DNA from: Vanrija pseudolonga
Taxonomy: Eukaryota; Basidiomycota; Tremellomycetes; Trichosporonales; Trichosporonaceae
Assembly: GCF_020906515.1 (NCBI RefSeq)
Contig: NC_085849.1
Span: 372,001-436,000, forward strand
Direction: 5' to 3'
DNA length: 64,000 bases
Below, in pieces: positions 42,713 to 53,556 of the stretch. The notes beneath the pieces are model-generated. The model was given only the letters and a program-made list of their open reading frames with translations, ran no database searches and was not told the DNA's origin. Every line of letters starts with the position of its first letter. Positions within the stretch are counted from its first letter, which is position 1. The position numbers and the translations under genes were made by a program.

Positions 42713-43952
42713 CTATGCCGTCTCGGCGCGGGGCGAGCTCGTCGTGCTGGTACCCGTGCTAGCGTTCGAGCTCGCGCTGGCGCCGTTACTCGCGGAAGCG
42801 GACGGCGCGAGCTGCCAGGCGGGGATGGACGCCTTACCGCGGGGCGCGAGGAGCGCGTTCGCCGCCGTCTGCGTCGCGCTCGGCGTCGGGCTTGCCGCGC
42901 CGCTCCCGCCCTCGGTCGCAGGTGTAGCGGGCTGCGCGGGCGCCGCGGCGCCGCCCTGGCGCGCGACGAGCAGCGTCTTGAGGCTGCGCAGCTCGCTCTG
43001 GAGCTCGGTGAGCGCCGCGCTCTGCGCGGCCGAGTGCTTCTCAATCATGCGCGGCACGAGCTCGCGCACGCTCTCGACCTCGCCGCGCACCTCGCGCATG
43101 TCGTCGCGCCAGCGCGTCTCGGCGTCCCGCACCGCGCGGGCGGCCTCCTCCACCTCGTCGAGCGCGGCGGACAGACGCGCGCGCTCGGCTTCCGTTGACT
43201 TCGACAGCGCCTCCGTCTCCGCCTTGAGGTCCGCGAGCGCGGCCGCGGCCGCGTCGTACTGCTCCGTCAGGGCCTGCGACGTCTCCTGGAAGGCCGTGGA
43301 GGACGGGGGCTGCAGGTGGGGCGTGAGGTATTTCTGCGCGAGAGCGTCAGCTGGGGGCAGGAGAGCTGGTCAGCGGAACTCACCCTTGCCAGCGCTGCAA
43401 GGCCGTAGACGACACCGCCGGACACGACGGCCATGATCTGGGGGTGGTGTCAGCGCAAGTCAAGTCTCCCTCGCCTTCCTCCTGTCCCCTTCACGCCCTC
43501 CCCCACTCGCTCGTTCGCGGACTCACAAACACATCGCGCCAGTCGCGCTTAGGCGGCTCAGGCGGCGGCACGGCATACACATTGCCATAGGGCACGTATC
43601 CGCCCTGCTGTGCGGGTGCGTACTGCGGTGCTGCCGTCGAACGCGCGTACGCCGGCGGAGCAGCGACGGGGCTCGTGAGGCTGGCCGCTGCTGGCGCCGA
43701 AGCAGCACCGGGGTTGGCCGCCTCGTGCAGCGCCTGCTGGATCTCGGGCTCGCTCAGCCCTTTGCCTTGTAGGAACTCGATGCGCTGCGTTAGGGAGGAG
43801 GATTGGACCTGCGGGGTGTGTGAGCGAGTTGGATCGGGGTGAGAAGGAGAAGCTGGCCAAGCAAGGCCGGCCGCTCCGCCCGCTCGACGCACCTTTGGGT
43901 CGTTGAGGAAGAGCACGGCATTGCGCACCAGCTCTTGCCTGCTCTCTGCCAT
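42713..43952 (-). CDS. PEX14: Peroxisomal docking protein PEX14
   Basis: Exons 43952-43893, 43808-43527, 43437-43384 and 43333-42713 (introns 84, 89 and 50 nt), 338 residues. The N-terminal PEX5-binding domain is split by intron 1: RQELVRNAVLFLNDPK|VQSSSLTQRIEFLQGKGL, then SEPEIQQALHEA. A Pro/Ala/Tyr linker leads to PPKRDWRDVF, then a membrane-associated hydrophobic exon (IMAVVSGGVVYGLAALAR). A coiled coil follows (LADLKAETEALSKSTEAERA, ELQSELRSLKTLL) and a disordered Ser/Ala tail. PEX14 forms the import pore with PEX5 and docks with PEX13/PEX17. It is the second peroxisome gene in this window. Confidence 0.93.
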
Positions 43953-44379
43953 TGTGTGTGAATGAGTGTGAGTGTGTGATGTGATGCAGCACAAGTCGAT
44001 GTCGGCTTCGGCGCGGCGTTGAGTCGGTGAGCAGCCAGCCAGCGTCGCCGCCGCCCGCCCGCCGCTTAGTTCGTCGCTGCCAGCCAAAATGGTTCCGGCT
44101 AACTCGCGGCCCGGCGACCAAAATGCTCATGCCGCCAAAATGACAAATCGCCCTGACCACCCAGTCAGTGGCGGCACGGCGGCGCTTGCTGCTTGCTGCT
44201 GCTCGACTTTGACTGCATACTGCATGACTCCAACCCCGCCTACATGAACAACTCGCTCTACTCGTACAAATGCACGCGACAGCGTCGCCGTGACAACGAC
44301 GCTGCTGCACAAACCTATGGATGGGGTGCCAATGCTGCACACGGCAATAATACCTGGAATACCCTTGCTAAACTTCCAC
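43953..44379. other. Spacer upstream of PEX14
   Basis: 427 nt between two minus-strand genes. No gene supported. Confidence 0.5.
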
Positions 44380-46782
44380 CTAGTACGCGCCCGCCTTGTT
44401 GCGCTGCGCGAGCACCCTAGCCGCGCTCAGCTCGAACGGCGAGCGCCCAAGGCCCGCCTTGGCGGGGATCAGGCCGGCCGGGCCGGCAGTCGGCGCGGTC
44501 GACTCGGGGGCGGGATGCGACCCGATCGCGAGCTCGTCGACGGCGCTCAGGAGCGAGTGGTACGAGTATCCGCGGGGTAACGACCCCGCGCCGGTGCTGG
44601 GGCGGCGCGCAGACGTGCGCTTCGTGCCGCCGAGCTCCTGCAGCGTCGTCACGAGACTCTCGTGTGCGGCGCGGTACTGCCCGTCCGTGAGTCCCACGCG
44701 GGGCTCCTCGCCGTCCGCTGCCGCCTGGTGCGCCGCGTGCGCCTCGCGCACCGTCATCGCCCAGCGCGGGCGGCGCGGCTTCTTGGGCGGCAGGAAACGG
44801 GACAGCAGATGCGCCGTCTCGGCCGTCGCGGACGAGAAGCCAAGCGACTGGTGGTACTCGACCGGATTGCTCGTCGTCTTCAGGCGGCTGACCTTGGCCG
44901 CAACGCTCATTGCCGTCGGGCGGCGGGGGTTGCTGCCCGTCGTCGCGACTCTGCGGCTGGCTGGTCTGCCGACCGAGTACGTCGACTGGGCGGACGGCGA
45001 GGCTGGCGGCGCAGGCGAGCCGACGACCTGGCCGAGAATGTCCTTGAGGCTGCGCATCGACGAGAACGACCCGACGCGTGGTCTCGCAGGCGGGTCGTTG
45101 AGCTCGGGCAGGTCGAGCACCATCGACGCAGGCGTCTCGGGCACATAGTCCTCCATCTGGCCTTCGACGTGCTCGCGGTACACGACGGCGGGCGCAGCAG
45201 GCGGGTAGTGCAGGCTCGCGACGCGGTGCTGCCTGCTCGGCGTGGTGCCGAATACGCCAGCAAAGCCGTTCCGTCCGCCAGTGGGCGAGTTGAGCGGGTG
45301 CGGCGCGCGGAGGGACGTCGCGGAGCGCAGCGAGCTGTGCGAGGCCAGGCGGCGGAGCGGCGCTGGCGGCTGCGAGACGACGCGCTGGCGGGGCTGCTCT
45401 GGCGCCGGCGGTGCGGCGTCGGCAGGGGACCCCGTATTCTCAGCCATCGTGGGGAAGGGGAAGCCAGGTACCGGTTCCTCTGGGGTATCTGCTGCTGTCG
45501 ATGTCGACGCGGGGCGTGCCGAGCCGGGCTGCGAGTCGGGCGCTGGTGCTGGTGGTGCCGCGGCCGGGTGTTGCTGGGGTTGGGGCGCAGCGGCGCCTCC
45601 GCCGCGCGTCGTGGCAAACGTCACCTGGTCGTCGACGAGGCTCCTGTCCGAGCTGGCACTGGGGAAGCCGGTTGCGCGCAGCGTCGTGCGCGGGCTGAGC
45701 GCCTCGATTGGCGACTCGGTGAACGCGATCGAGTTCTGGAGGGGCCGGTCGCTCGCCGCCCGGCGGAGCGGGAGCGCGCGGGGCTCCTGCACCACCTGCT
45801 GCTGCTGCTGCTGGCCTTGAGCAGCCTGCGGATGAGCCGCCGCGAGCACCGCGGCGGCGGGCGTGATCCCCGCACTGGGCGCACTTGCCTCCTCGCCGCC
45901 GCTCTCCCACTCCTCGTCGTCGGGCTGCTGCGCGCCTGCGCCGTCGCCGGCGATCACCTCCACGCTGCCCTTACGCCTGTCAACGTGCAGCGGCACGTCC
46001 TTGCGCTTCTTGCCCGGCCCCGACCCGCTCCCACCGCTGCTAACCACGCTCACCTGGCTCGCGGTGCGGCTCAGGCGGGGCAGGTGCGTGTCGGAGCGGG
46101 AGCTCTTGACGGCTGCGGCGTGTGCGGCGGCGTTACTACTGCTCGACTTGCTCGCGTCGCTCGTCTTGCGCTTCGTCACGGGCGCCTTCTTGCCGTCCTT
46201 GGCTGCCGCCGCCGCGTCGAGCACGTGCATCGTCAGCCCGGCAGCGAGTGCGCGCCGCCCGCCCTCGCCCTCGGACCCGCGCCGCCGCCCATGCGAGCTG
46301 TGCGAGCTCAGCCGGCGCGGATGCGCGCCGTGGTGCGCCGTGTGGTGGTGGCTCGAGTGATGCCGCTCGTGGTGCCCGTGTCCGTGGCCGTGTCCATGCC
46401 CCGCCGAGTGGACCGAGTGCGCCGACGAGCGCGTCCCGCGCCGCTGCAGCGTCGGCGCGGATGCCTCGCTGCCTGATGGTGCTGCAGCTGCGGCCTGTCC
46501 CAGCGACTGGGCCTGGTCGGCTGCCGTTGCCGCCGCCGCTGCCGGCAGGGCGTTGGACGGCGAGATCAGTGTTGTGCCCGACGACGCCGACATGCTGCGC
46601 GGTGGATGGCTGCCGGTTGTCGTGGGCGATGTGCTGGTGTAGCGCGTGTCGCGTGGACCGAGTGTTGTTGAGAGGATGCTGTTGTTGTTGTTGGAGTGTG
46701 GGGCCAATGTGTGCCGTTGCTCGTTGTCGTCGTTGTCGTCGTCCGAGTCGTCCGGGCTGGCCGCCGTTGACGATTGACGCAC
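44380..46782 (-). CDS. Ser/Ala-rich protein of unknown function with conserved-looking C-terminus
   Basis: A single 800-residue frame starting MRQSSTAASPDDSDDDNDD. A later Met (46593, MSASSGTTLISPSNALPAAA) is an alternative start. The N-terminal 550 residues are low complexity: a GHGHGHGHHERHHSSHHH tract, Ala runs, Gln runs (GQQQQQQ) and many Ser-Pro and basic sites suggestive of phosphorylation. The region from about 560 to 800 is better ordered: EDYVPETPASMVLDLPELND, FSSMRSLKDILGQVV, NPVEYHQSLGFSSATAETAH, FLPPKKPRRPRWAMTVREAH, ending GRSPFELSAARVLAQRNKAG. This looks like the functional part but I do not recognise it. The antisense strand is open for 604 codons, a GC-rich shadow. Confidence 0.72.
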   Translation of the reverse strand: MRQSSTAASPDDSDDDNDDNEQRHTLAPHSNNNNSILSTTLGPRDTRYTSTSPTTTGSHPPRSMSASSGTTLISPSNALPAAAAATAADQAQSLGQAAAAAPSGSEASAPTLQRRGTRSSAHSVHSAGHGHGHGHGHHERHHSSHHHTAHHGAHPRRLSSHSSHGRRRGSEGEGGRRALAAGLTMHVLDAAAAAKDGKKAPVTKRKTSDASKSSSSNAAAHAAAVKSSRSDTHLPRLSRTASQVSVVSSGGSGSGPGKKRKDVPLHVDRRKGSVEVIAGDGAGAQQPDDEEWESGGEEASAPSAGITPAAAVLAAAHPQAAQGQQQQQQVVQEPRALPLRRAASDRPLQNSIAFTESPIEALSPRTTLRATGFPSASSDRSLVDDQVTFATTRGGGAAAPQPQQHPAAAPPAPAPDSQPGSARPASTSTAADTPEEPVPGFPFPTMAENTGSPADAAPPAPEQPRQRVVSQPPAPLRRLASHSSLRSATSLRAPHPLNSPTGGRNGFAGVFGTTPSRQHRVASLHYPPAAPAVVYREHVEGQMEDYVPETPASMVLDLPELNDPPARPRVGSFSSMRSLKDILGQVVGSPAPPASPSAQSTYSVGRPASRRVATTGSNPRRPTAMSVAAKVSRLKTTSNPVEYHQSLGFSSATAETAHLLSRFLPPKKPRRPRWAMTVREAHAAHQAAADGEEPRVGLTDGQYRAAHESLVTTLQELGGTKRTSARRPSTGAGSLPRGYSYHSLLSAVDELAIGSHPAPESTAPTAGPAGLIPAKAGLGRSPFELSAARVLAQRNKAGAY

Positions 46783-46953
46783 TCATTCACATTGGCTGGA
46801 AGGTTTTCACCCACCCCACCCCACGCGGCCCAAGTGGCACATGCATCTGGAGCCCCACAATTTGGCACTTTGAAACATGCACTCTGCCGACATCAACGAC
46901 GCCGACGACGCCGACACGCCCCCCCATGCATCCCACGCCCACGCCCCATGCAT

Positions 46954-46970
46954 ACACACACACACACACA
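46954..46970. repeat. (AC)n microsatellite
   Basis: Eight to nine AC units immediately 3' of the stop of the minus-strand fusion gene at 46972, so probably in its 3' UTR. Confidence 0.85.
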
Positions 46971-46971
46971 T

Positions 46972-49690
46972 CTAGTCGAGCTGAGCATAGCCATCAACAT
47001 CACGCTCACGCTCAGCATACTCGTCGTCGCTGTTTCTCACCAGCCCAGCCCGTTCCCCACGCTCACGTTCACGGTCACCAAGTTGCCCCACCCCGTTGGG
47101 AGCAGCCGCGTGGCTAGGCACCTGCCGGGTCGACAGCCGGCGGCCAAAGTCCTTGCGCACCTCTCCGGCTGCACGAGCAATACCCATACCGAGGTCCTTG
47201 ACGCCCCGCGCGACCTCGTCGGCGGGTGACAGCGGCGATTTGAGCAACGGGATGGCGAGGTTGGGCTGGATCTCCACCGTCCAGAAAACTGGCGCTGTCG
47301 TCTCCAGGAACACGGCCGGTTCAGACGGCAAAAGGTGATTCGACGTGCTGAGCTCGCCGCCGATAGACGTGACCCAGTTCAGGTTCCACTTGAGCCCCTC
47401 GGTGCGGACAAACGCGTCCTCGACACCAATAGGAAGGATGCCACACGTCTGGCCCATGGTCGCGTGATCAATATCGATGAGGTGCGCGCCCGTGTCGGTC
47501 ACCCAGGCCAGTGAGTCCTCGCTGATGACATATGTCTCGCGGCGTTTCTCGCGGAGTTTGAGTAAAACCGACATGGTGTGGACGGTTTGGTCGAGTCTCC
47601 CGGAGAATCCACCATAGAAGAGTAGCGCGAACTGCCGTCAGCCGGGAACACAAAACCCCTAACCTACCTGCTTGCCGCTAGCCTTCTCAATCGCCTCCAC
47701 CTCCTCCATGCACTTCATCAGATCCGTCGCGTACTCTGACGGGTCGCGCTTGATGGCCACGCCCTTGGATGAGTAGTACGCTCGGACGTCGGAGCGCAGC
47801 GAGTCGAGGTCGCCCTTGATCATGGTAGGGAGCATACTACGCGTCAGTGACCTCCCACTCGCTGGACTCACATGGCACGCTCCTCAGCGTCCAGAGCATC
47901 GTAGAGACGGTTCGCACCGCCGTCGGCGCACAGCCTCACCGTGCTTGCCGCCCACGCGCGGTACAGCGTGTCCCGGCGCGTGATCTGCTGATTTAAAATG
48001 ATCATGGCGTAGTTTGTCCGTCCGGGCCGATCGGCAAGCAACCCAACAGGCGACCATGTCCGGAGGCCGGGGTACTTTGCCTTGTACCCTTCTGCGACAG
48101 TGTTGAACGCCGCAGAGAGGGGCACGGGGGTGGGGGACGGCCTGGGCGCGACTGGCGGCTTGACACGCGATGATGCAGACGGCACACGCTGTGGTGGGGG
48201 AGGTGGCGGGTCGACCTGCGACTCGCGCACAGCGCGGTTCACAGTGTCAATGATGTCGCGCCGGCCAGCCGGCGGTGGAGGCTGCGGCCTCTCGATGGCC
48301 GACGAGCGGATAACCTGTAACACTGCCTCCTCCTTCCCGCGGCGCTGGCGAACGCTAGCGCTGGCCTGGGCTGCGGCCAGGCTCTGCTGCATCAGATCAG
48401 ATGGCTGGGACGTGCTTGTCGGCTCGTTCCTCGACGCGTCGGAGAACGACGACGACGTCGAGTCGGCGCGCGTCGGCCGCGTCTTCGACTTTGACAGCGA
48501 CGGCACGCGAGGCGGGAGCGCAGACCCAGGCCGCCTGACGCTCGGCTTCCGGGGCGGCAGAGGTGGCCTCGGCGCGGACGACGTCGACGCCGTAGGCGGC
48601 GCACTGATCGTCTCCAGCGGGTCGACAGCGACGTCGGCAGCGGCGACGATGCTCGCGCGGAAAGGGTTGTTGCTCCCTACCGCCGCCGAGGCAGAGTACG
48701 CGCGCGACTTGGCGGGCGAGTTGGACGGGCTGGGGATATCGCGGAACGGGTCGAGGCTGTTGCCCATCGGGAGGCTCTTGCGCGGCCGCGCGTCGATGGG
48801 CGGCGACGCTGGTGGCGAGGACGACGGGGAGCGCGGGCGCGGCGGCAGGCTGGGGCGCTTGCTCGCCTTGTCGGGCCAGCCGGTCGGCGTCGTTGCCGTG
48901 CTTGGGGCCGAGCTGACGCGGACGCTCGAGCGGCGCGGCGGCGCGGGCACCTCCTTCTCGGGGTCGAGCGGCAGGGGCTCGGCTGCGGTGAGGCCGTTAG
49001 CGCCAACAGCGGCAGCGGCAGCCGGCAGGCCAGGCTCTTCTCGGCCCAGATCACTCACCCGGCACGAACACCAGCTCGGGGTCGAGCACGCCGTTACGCC
49101 GGTGCGACAGCAGCCGGAACACGGCGTGCACCTGCCCCGCCGAGAGCCTATTGTTCCCCAGCTGCGTCGAGGGGGCGATCTTGGCGAGTACCTGGCGGTC
49201 GGTCGGTCAGCACGGCCCAGCCCAACGACCAGCAGTCAACCCACGTCATCGACGACAGTGCGACCGACGCTCAGGCGCTCGCCGGCAAAGTCGCGCAGCA
49301 CGGAGCGGTCGAAGCGGATCGAGCCGTCAGCGTCGACGCCGCTGTCGCCGCCCCGCGCTTGCTGGAGGGCGAGGAGGTCGAGGTAGCGCGAGTATGTGCG
49401 GAACTCGGCCGGCGAGAGCTATGTGCAGAACGGAGCGAGCGAAGCGAGCGGAGTGGTGGAGTGGACCGCGATGGGAGCGGCGGGGGAGGGAGGTGCAGAG
49501 GTACGCAAGGGTGGGGACAGGGGAGGACGTGGTCGTGTGGTCGTGAGGGTGAGCATATCGCCGAGCCATCCATTGTTCGGTGGTGGGCGGGGGGGGTAGA
49601 GAGGCGAGGTCAGCTTGATTGTGCTCACCGCCATCGCACGCAGCAGACACTTACCGCCGAGACGTGGAGCTCTGCTTGCCTCGTCGTCAT
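46972..49690 (-). CDS. Apparent fusion: EH-like domain, Pro/Ser-rich linker, thiamine pyrophosphokinase
   Basis: Six exons that keep one frame: 49690-49655, 49418-49245, 49191-49059, 48982-47872, 47836-47668 and 47631-46972, 760 residues. Residues about 13-115 (LSPAEFRTYSRYLDLLALQQ, VDDVLAKIAPSTQLGNNRLS, VHAVFRLLSHRRNGVLDPEL) resemble an EH domain. Residues about 116-400 are Pro/Ser-rich with PPLPPRKPSVRRP and an NPF motif (SNNPFRAS). From about 420 comes thiamine pyrophosphokinase: TNYAMIILNQQI, LCADGGANRLYD, IKGDLDSLR, ATDLMKCME and YGGFSGRLDQT, the substrate-binding boxes. TPK makes thiamine diphosphate from thiamine and ATP. A Lys/Arg-rich tail follows. No ATG lies at the expected TPK start, so a separate TPK message is not obvious. 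Confidence 0.8.
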
Positions 49691-49982
49691 GGTGCAGTGA
49701 GCTAGGGTAGCTCACGTATCGATGAAGAGTAGAGTATAGTGTCGAGGTGTCAATCGCCGGCTCGCTGCCGTGGTGACGTTTTGAACCACGAAGTCAATCG
49801 CAAGTCGTGACGCGCTCGCGGCAATCAAATCTCAGATTTGGGCCGGATAAACTCGCCCACCAAAATCGACCAACTGTTACTTCCACTTCATCAATCATCT
49901 CTTACATCTCTTCTACATCCATCTACTCTGCTCTGCCCTACTCATCATGACTGACTGATACATGCTCTCGGCCTCTCCCCCT
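49691..49982. other. Spacer upstream of the fusion gene
   Basis: About 290 nt between minus-strand genes. No gene supported. Confidence 0.5.
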
Positions 49983-51764
49983 CTACGAACTCATCACGGC
50001 GATGATATGCGCGACCGTCTCGTTACCCTCAGCCTTGGTCTCCTTGTCGATCTCGCAAGTCAAGCTGTAGTTCTTCGCTGGGAGGCCAGTCGCAACGACT
50101 CCGATGCTGCCGACGTTGACATAGTCCCAGTAGCCGATTACCTGCTGTGCGTGTGTGCGGTTGTCGTCGTACCAGCAGAGCATGGACCCCTCGTGCGGCC
50201 CGCGGAGGTAGAAGATGGACAGTGTGCCCTCGCTGACGGGGATATCGCTGAACGTGATGCGCTCGCCGGGGGTCGACGAGCTCCAGAAGTGCTTGTCCGA
50301 CCAGCCGACCTGGTCCCAGTCGCCCGTCTTGGCGCTGGGGTACAGCGCGGGCCGGTCGGCCGCGTCGCGCACGTTCGCGGAACGGCAGTACGAGTGGACC
50401 TCTGGCGCCTGCACCGCGTAGATGCTGTCGTGGACGCGGATGCGCGGTAGCGCGAACGGGTCAAAGTGGCCCTTGAGCGCGGTGCCGCTCAACCCCGGGT
50501 ACTTCTTCCCGTCGAGCAGGGCCGTGTCGTGCACCGAGGTGAGGGTCTCGGCGCGGCATGCCTCGCGGAGGAGGTAGTGCAGGACTGGGGCGTGAGCGGG
50601 GTGTGTGGGGGTTGTGGCGCCGGCGGCAGTGGCACGCCACGCCGTGCACGGCTCCTGTGCACGTACTCACAGATATCAGCCATGTACTCCTGTCCCGCCT
50701 GGTTCGGGTGCTCCCTGTCCGCCGTGCCATAAAAGTCGAACTGCGACCCCTCGTTCTGCAGGATGTACTGGTAGAGGAATGTGCGCATAGTGATGCGGGG
50801 CACGTCGTAGAAGGCGGCGACGGTCGAGTGCTTGTCTGCGCCGTTGAACCATTCGCGCGATGATGCGAACGCAGAGAACATGATGACGGCGTTGTCTGGC
50901 CGCTTACCGAGGATGTCACGGACGAGGTGTTCGGTGTGGATTGTCGTGTCGACGCTCAGGCCGCCGCCTTCGCCCTTATCCTCGCTGCGTCGTCAGCAGT
51001 GCACTAGTCACCACTCCTCCCCGCCCCACGCACATGATCAGATCGTTCACCGCCCCTTCCAGCACGAAGATGTCCGAGCTGCCGGGCACATGGTGCTGGT
51101 AGCAAGCCTGGAAGTAGTCTGTCCCCGTGGCCGGGATGGCGCCGTTGACGACCTTGACCTTTGCGGCGGGGAACACCTTCTTGAGGCCGGCCTCCACGAG
51201 AAGGGGCCATGGCGAGCCGCCCTCGGGCAGGCCGTGGCCGTATGTCAACGAGCCGCCCATGACGCCGATTGTCTAGTCGGTCAGCCTTCCTTCTATGCAG
51301 CGCCGCGAACTCACAAACTCCTCCCCCTTCAACAGCTTGGACACGGCGCGGCGCACGCGCGCACCGGTACCCCAGTGCGCGACGCTCATGTCGAGGCCGA
51401 TGGAGCCCCACTTGTTGTCGAGCGCAGCGAGCGCATCGACGATAGGCTGCGAGCAGAGCGGGCCGCCGTTCCATGTCGTCAGCCGCGCAGAGTCGGCCTT
51501 GGCCTGCTCGGCGGCCGCGCGCAGGCTCGTCGCGTCGGCAGCGAGGCGCTCAATCTCGGCCACCTCGGACGCGTTGTCGCATTTCGCAGCAGCGAACTGC
51601 GACGCGATGCCCTCGCCTGTCGTCTTGACATACGACGGGATAGAGGTCACTTCGCCCGCCGCAAGCCACAGCGAGACGAAGCACAGCACGAGCAGCCACA
51701 CGCTCACTAGCGCCGCGACGCGCGTTTGCCGCGTCCAGGTCGTACGGGTGCCGAGTTGGACCAT
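49983..51764 (-). CDS. Membrane-anchored SGNH/GDSL hydrolase-like protein
   Basis: Exons 51764-51315, 51272-51034, 50984-50671 and 50584-49983 (introns 42, 49 and 86 nt), 534 residues. A basic N-terminus and one signal anchor (VAALVSVWLLVLCFVSLWLA) predict type II topology. After a helical stem, the catalytic module begins TIGVMGGSLTYGHGL, with the block I Ser in the GGSLTYG turn. GAVNDLI supplies the block III Asn, and DREHPNQAG carries the Asp-x-x-His pair. The C-terminal 200 residues form an extra beta-rich domain (GDWDQVGWSDKHFWSSS). SGNH enzymes deacylate or acylate polysaccharides and lipids. A Golgi or cell-wall polysaccharide role is inferred from topology only. Confidence 0.82.
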
Positions 51765-52728
51765 TGTGGAGGAGTTGAGAGTTGTGCATGCTTTGTTGCG
51801 CTCGACGTGAGCTTGATGGTCTGTGTACTGCCTGCCTGCCTTCGAGGCGAGACACAGATGCAGCATGCAGCATGCAGCAGCTGCAGCGCCCCGCGTCCCG
51901 CAAAGGGCACAACCAGCGGATCGGAGGCACTGAAGGCAGGCAGCATAACCGTCGCAACGAGGCACAGATCATCAAGTACAGATCCAAGGCCCACGTCTGC
52001 GCAGCTGACTGACGTGCATACATGCTTGCACGGCGTACTCGCGCTAGAGCAGGGTGTCTCGGGCTGGGCTGACCTGGCTGACCTCGACATATCAGAAGGG
52101 GTGCCACACCGCCACGCCGGCCCTGGTGCCCGCGGAAACAACCAGGTCTCAGGGCGGGAATCGGCTCAACCACCAACCAGTCAGTATGCATGTTGACTGC
52201 AGCTGGCTCCACTGGGCCGACCGACTCCCTGGCCCTGGGCTTCCCGTGCGACGGCCCGCCCCCACACAACTTCTCGGCGATGTCTGGGCATCTGGGCATG
52301 CAGCTGCTCGGCAACTCGGCTCGGGGATGCATGGGCCGTATGCAGCGTTCGACGGAAAGAACTGGGGTACTGCCTGCTTGCCTGGTCCCCAGCGCGCGCC
52401 AGTGCACACGAGTGGTGGCGCTTACATTACTCGACGCCGCGCCACTGACACCATCATTTAAATGCACGGCCGGCCATCGCCAGCGCGTAAGTACTCTCGT
52501 CATGGCGTTATCTCGGGACCCGACGCGACGAGCAGGAGCACACTCATCACGCGAGCCGGGTCCAACACACCGTTCCAATCTCTCTCTGCATATGTACACA
52601 CACACACCGACAGCGTCGCCAGCGAGCCATCGCATCGTGCGCTCGCCGCCCAACTAGCAACAGCACGGGATCGGGATAATGCAGATATCGCACCTATCGC
52701 CCATCAGCGAGCCGCCGAGGGCCCACAC
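51765..52728. other. Intergenic, upstream of the SGNH gene
   Basis: About 960 nt with no supportable gene on either strand. Contains CTGCC-type direct repeats near 51828-51840. Confidence 0.5.
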
Positions 52729-52968
52729 TCACCGGCAGGGGAGAATAGGCAGCCCACACAGTCGGCCGGGGCATCCGCCGCGCAGGCGCAGAACCTGCTC
52801 GTCGGCCTGATGAGCCGCGGTTGCCGGGGGCGGGGAGGTCGGGTCTGCGTCGAGTCAGTCAGTGCGGCCACAGCGCCATGAGTGGGCCGACGTACCCATC
52901 TTCCTTGCGGCGACGGGCTGCTGCGCCTGCGTCACGGTCGTCGTCGGGGGGTAGCTTGTCTCTGCCAT
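52729..52968 (-). CDS. Small Cys-containing protein with LRLRGG motif
   Basis: Two exons, 52968-52896 and 52844-52729, separated by a 51-nt intron with a CTGAC branch-like site, giving 62 residues. The N-terminus MAETSYPPTTTVTQAQQPVA is Pro/Thr/Gln-rich. The second exon ends with EQVLRLRGGCPGRLCGLPIL and then PCR. VLRLRGG equals the ubiquitin tail, probably by coincidence, since the rest has no ubiquitin fold. The Pro/Gln-rich head plus Cys/hydrophobic tail is reminiscent of fungal CYSTM-type small membrane-associated proteins, but with only three Cys. If the intron is unspliced the protein would instead end after about 40 residues. A divergent 588-bp region separates it from the 4EHP gene. 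Confidence 0.55.
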
Positions 52969-53556
52969 TGTCTTTGAGAGTGATTGTGCGTTGTCGAGGT
53001 GGACCGCGTCGCGCAGTTCGTCTTTGTCGTCGTTGTGCTGCACTGTTTTGCGCAGTGGGCCACTGATGAAACGCAGCTTCTAAACACAGCCCAGTGACGT
53101 AGTACCACGTGGCTGCGGGCCTAAATGTTGAAATCCAACTGACCTGTTTAAGAACGCCTAATTGTGCCTCTATTTAGGCGCGCCAATTTCCCACTCTCTC
53201 TTCCCCACTCGTCTTTTGCGTCTTTGTCGACTTGTGTTGAACCAAGCATCGTCTCGACAAACTCACACATCAACTCCCTCCATCTCACTCACATCTCGCC
53301 CATTCTCGGTCGCTACTGCTCGACACACACACACGCCCCTAACGCCGCCGACTCGACAACTCAGCACACGCCACGCCCAGCCGCGACGCGCTCGCTTTCC
53401 CTTCCCCACACGTCTTCCTGCCTTGCCTCCCCTTGCCCACTCGCCAGCACGCGCGCATCTAATCACCCCCGGCGACATATAATCCAGCGCAACGCACATA
53501 TACCCCGCGCAAGCTTAAATACCTAGACCCGACTCGAACCCGACCCTGCCCCCGCC
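52969..53556. other. Divergent promoter region, small Cys protein / 4EHP-like gene
   Basis: 588 nt, pyrimidine-rich towards the plus-strand gene (leader from about 53190). No gene supported. Confidence 0.5.

Noticed and set aside
44662-46476. 604-codon plus-strand open frame
   Set aside because: Antisense shadow of the Ser/Ala-rich gene; Arg/Ala composition typical of a reverse frame.
47872-49058. Exon 4 as two separate genes (Pro-rich protein and TPK)
   Set aside because: No stop, promoter-like gap or start codon between the two parts, and splice phases at both ends match a single gene.
48082-49386. 434-codon plus-strand open frame opposite the fusion gene
   Set aside because: Complement of the Pro/Ser-rich linker; no protein features.
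52729-52968. Ubiquitin fragment
   Set aside because: Only the last six to seven residues resemble ubiquitin; no beta-grasp sequence precedes them.
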